Below are positions 63,406 to 64,000 of a DNA stretch of 64,000 nt, piece by piece (positions within the stretch are counted from its first letter, which is position 1; the number at the start of each line of letters is the position of its first letter). Under the pieces are notes generated by a model. The model ran no database searches. It was not told where the DNA came from and saw only the letters and a program-made list of their open reading frames with translations. The DNA comes from Evansella sp. LMS18 (GTDB taxonomy: Bacteria > Bacillota > Bacilli > Bacillales > Salisediminibacteriaceae). The stretch lies in assembly GCF_024362785.1 (NCBI RefSeq), contig NZ_CP093301.1, positions 620,001-684,000 on the forward strand, given 5' to 3'. A program made the position numbers and the translations under genes.

Positions 63406-64000
63406 TCAATCCGTATACAGGTACATAAGCTTAGCACCCTGGTTCGAATGCACCCAATCAGTGATGCCTAATAAGTCTAATTCGTTTGTGAAAATTCTCT
63501 GAGCTGCAAATGAGAAGATACCCGGAAGCCCGAATGCCGGCTCGTATTCCACAACGGTTAAATTGCCCCTGTCCAGGTCTTCCTGCATTGTGTCTATTAC
63601 TTCGTGAAAATGGCCCAGTCCGTCAATCAGACCTGCTTCGTATGCCTGGCTGCCGCTATATATCCGGCCGTCAGCAAGCTCATACACTTCCTCTCTCGAG
63701 AAATCCCGGCCTGCTTCTATAACATCCACGAACTGTTCATAGGACTCATCAATCAGATCCTGAAGAATTTCCCTTTCGTCATCTGTCATTTCTCTAGTAG
63801 CAGACATTATATCCTTATAAGGGCCGCTCTTAATTACTTCACTGCTGATACCCAGATCCTCAGCAAGTTCACTTACATTAATCGACTGCATTATCACACC
63901 AAGCGACCCGGTTATTGTCTGGGAGTTAGCGAACACTTTATCCGCAGGTGCCGCGATGTAATAACCTCCGCTCGCAGCCATGCTTCCCATGGATATATAA
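63406..64000 (-). CDS. sppA: Signal peptide peptidase SppA, C-terminal part
   Basis: The gene runs off the right edge; 198 C-terminal residues are present. The nucleophile region reads YISMGSMAASGGYYIAAPAD, with the catalytic serine in GSMAASGGYY, followed by SQTITGSLGVIMQ, the ClpP-like serine peptidase fold. The membrane anchor and catalytic lysine would be upstream or just inside the missing part. It degrades leftover signal peptides in the membrane. It forms an operon with yteJ. Confidence 0.96.
   Translation of the reverse strand, partial: YISMGSMAASGGYYIAAPADKVFANSQTITGSLGVIMQSINVSELAEDLGISSEVIKSGPYKDIMSATREMTDDEREILQDLIDESYEQFVDVIEAGRDFSREEVYELADGRIYSGSQAYEAGLIDGLGHFHEVIDTMQEDLDRGNLTVVEYEPAFGLPGIFSFAAQRIFTNELDLLGITDWVHSNQGAKLMYLYTD

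Overview
The window is a stretch of core chromosome from a spore-forming member of the Bacillaceae. Gene content and order match the ysdA to sppA section of the Bacillus subtilis map: infC-rpmI-rplT, thrS, ytxC, dnaB-dnaI, nrdR, gapB/speD, coaE, ytaF, mutM, polA, phoPR, citZ-icd-mdh, ytvI, fxsA, pfkA-pyk, accDA, ytsJ, dnaE, ytrHI, nrnA, ytoI, ytkL, ackA, ytxK, tpx, ytfIJ, yteJ and sppA. Sporulation-associated families (YtxC, YtaF, YtvI, YtrH, YtrI, GerW/YtfJ) indicate a spore former. TTG and GTG starts with strong GGAGG-type ribosome sites are common. A futalosine-pathway gene (mqnC) and the intergenic repeat families set it apart from B. subtilis. A relative of the alkaliphilic or halophilic soil bacilli is plausible, but the genus cannot be fixed from this window.

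Layout. Most genes are on the minus strand. 1-2500: 5' end of a VTT membrane protein, ysdA, and the L20/L35/IF3 operon with its L20-type leader and an ATT start for infC. 2500-8330: a PAS-PAS-GGDEF-EAL protein, then thrS under a T-box, then ytxC. 8330-10000: a REP-associated tyrosine transposase (RAYT) followed by a 101-bp tandem palindrome array. 10-22 kb: mqnC, primosome genes dnaI and dnaB, nrdR, speD, gapB, coaE, ytaF, mutM, polA. 22-30 kb: phoPR and the TCA branch citZ-icd-mdh with CcpC- and cre-like sites. 30-40 kb: ytwI, ytvI, a 52-bp array, fxsA, pfkA-pyk, accDA, a FadR-like regulator and malic enzyme. 40-48 kb: dnaE, ytrHI, a small gene, an IS3-family element lodged in a terminator loop, a second 52-bp array and nrnA. 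48-64 kb: ytpI, ytoI, a lipoprotein, ytkL, an M24 peptidase, ytkK, a 46-residue gene, uspA, an EcsC protein, ackA, ytxK, tpx, a 185-bp array, ytfJ, ytfI, yteJ and the 3' part of sppA.

How the genes work together. The central-carbon genes form a control hub: PfkA and Pyk (glycolysis), GapB (gluconeogenesis), CitZ/Icd/Mdh (TCA), malic enzyme (malate to pyruvate and NADPH), AccAD (malonyl-CoA) and AckA (acetate overflow). Sequences resembling the known operators of CcpN, CcpC, CcpA, FapR and a FadR-type regulator lie upstream of the matching genes.

The least ordinary content is intergenic. There are four classes of repeat: (1) 101-bp units with a REPIN-like nested palindrome beside the RAYT; (2) a 52-bp hairpin family in two arrays 15 kb apart on opposite strands, each unit pointing the same way as the gene before it; (3) a 185-bp tandem array built from GGACAAAT/ATTTGTCC palindromes, with a related short copy at 25.2 kb; (4) three dispersed copies of a roughly 250-bp structured element. 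No rRNA, tRNA, CRISPR array or prophage was seen.
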